Shown one piece after another: positions 60,805 through 61,065 of a stretch of DNA of 61,065 nucleotides; positions within the stretch are counted from its first letter, which is position 1, and the number at the start of each line of letters is the position of its first letter. This DNA is from an uncultured Veillonellaceae bacterium. Lineage in GTDB: Bacteria > Bacillota > Negativicutes > Veillonellales > Negativicoccaceae. The translations under genes were made by a program, and so were the position numbers. Below the pieces are notes generated by a model. It was not told the DNA's origin. It saw nothing but the letters and a program-made list of their open reading frames with translations, and ran no database searches. Location of the stretch: contig USPU01000001.1 in NCBI GenBank assembly GCA_900556745.1, forward strand, positions 1 through 61,065, read 5' to 3'.

Positions 60805-61065
60805 TTATTCTCCTTTAGCTTCTTTAATGACGGACACAACGCCGTCCCAATTTTTGATTAAGTTCTTTTCTACAAATTCGGTCGGGTACATTTCCAGCCG
60901 TTTTGATGCCGGATAATATCCTGCCTTTTCAACGGCCGCGCGCACCTGCTCATCGGTTACATCGGCGTCGATCATCAGCTTTACCAGCCGCGGGTCGATT
61001 TCCCGCTTAAATCGGCTCGGAATAACGTTTTCCAGCGGTTCATATGAAAGCGGGAATGACGGCGG
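60805..61065 (-). CDS. Unknown early phage protein, C-terminal part only
   Basis: 86 residues are readable from the window edge to the TAA at 60805 (for example IDPRLVKLMIDADVTDEQV and KAGYYPASKRLEMYPTEF). In similar phages a RecA-like ATPase or recombinase often sits upstream of DUF669, but no such motif is in this piece, so no call is made. Confidence 0.5.
   Translation of the reverse strand, partial: PPSFPLSYEPLENVIPSRFKREIDPRLVKLMIDADVTDEQVRAAVEKAGYYPASKRLEMYPTEFVEKNLIKNWDGVVSVIKEAKGE

Overview
The window looks like the chromosome of a diderm Firmicute of the Negativicutes (Veillonellaceae or a relative) carrying the left part of a temperate phage. The first evidence is metabolic: a minus-strand operon (1-8643) holds a CoA-transferase, split B12-dependent methylmalonyl-CoA mutase, MeaB, epimerase and the sodium-pumping methylmalonyl-CoA decarboxylase (alpha, delta, gamma, beta). 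This is the succinate-to-propionate route of Veillonella-like anaerobes. The second is that the phage encodes spanin-like proteins, as expected for a host with an outer membrane. The exact genus cannot be fixed from sequence reading alone.

Chromosomal part (1-25.6 kb). The propionate operon has a sigma-A promoter (8882-8910) and a 230-nt leader that contains an intrinsic terminator, so it may be attenuated. Next come an O-antigen-ligase-like membrane protein, a 2-Cys peroxiredoxin, tRNA-Ser(GGA), a promoter-driven structured RNA candidate (12067-12226), a flavin reductase, two small hypothetical genes, an orphan citrate lyase ligase, a frameshifted iron-type alcohol dehydrogenase and a LysR regulator. 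They are followed by a maf-radC housekeeping cluster, a HAD phosphatase, a hutP-like gene behind T-box-controlled thrS, an F420-ligase-like gene, murI, a thioesterase and a small zinc-ribbon gene.

Prophage part (about 25.6 kb to the right edge, all minus strand). Reading leftward in transcription order there is an early region: a DUF669 protein, DEAD-type helicase, primase-helicase, a PDDEXK nuclease, DUF3310 and an ArpU-like late regulator. A promoter/terminator boundary (53922-53969) follows, then a podovirus virion block. That block contains terminase, portal, a Bordetella BPP-1-type capsid set, T7-type tail tube proteins A and B, internal core proteins, a transglycosylase, a 3283-residue polyvalent protein and a tail fibre with a leucine-rich tip. 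Lysis genes end the phage at the left. The integrase and repressor are not in the window.

The most unusual segment is 26160-27700. It splits the lysis cassette, separating holin and amidase from the overlapping spanin frames. It carries a Panacea (DUF4065)-PemK-like toxin-antitoxin pair with its own promoter and double terminator. Upstream of it lie about 600 non-coding bases in which every element is doubled: two 37-bp repeats, two palindromes, two tiny two-hairpin RNAs sharing the loop motif CTACGnGAG, and two abutting 41-bp inverted-repeat units. I regard this as the best candidate for an undescribed system in the window.
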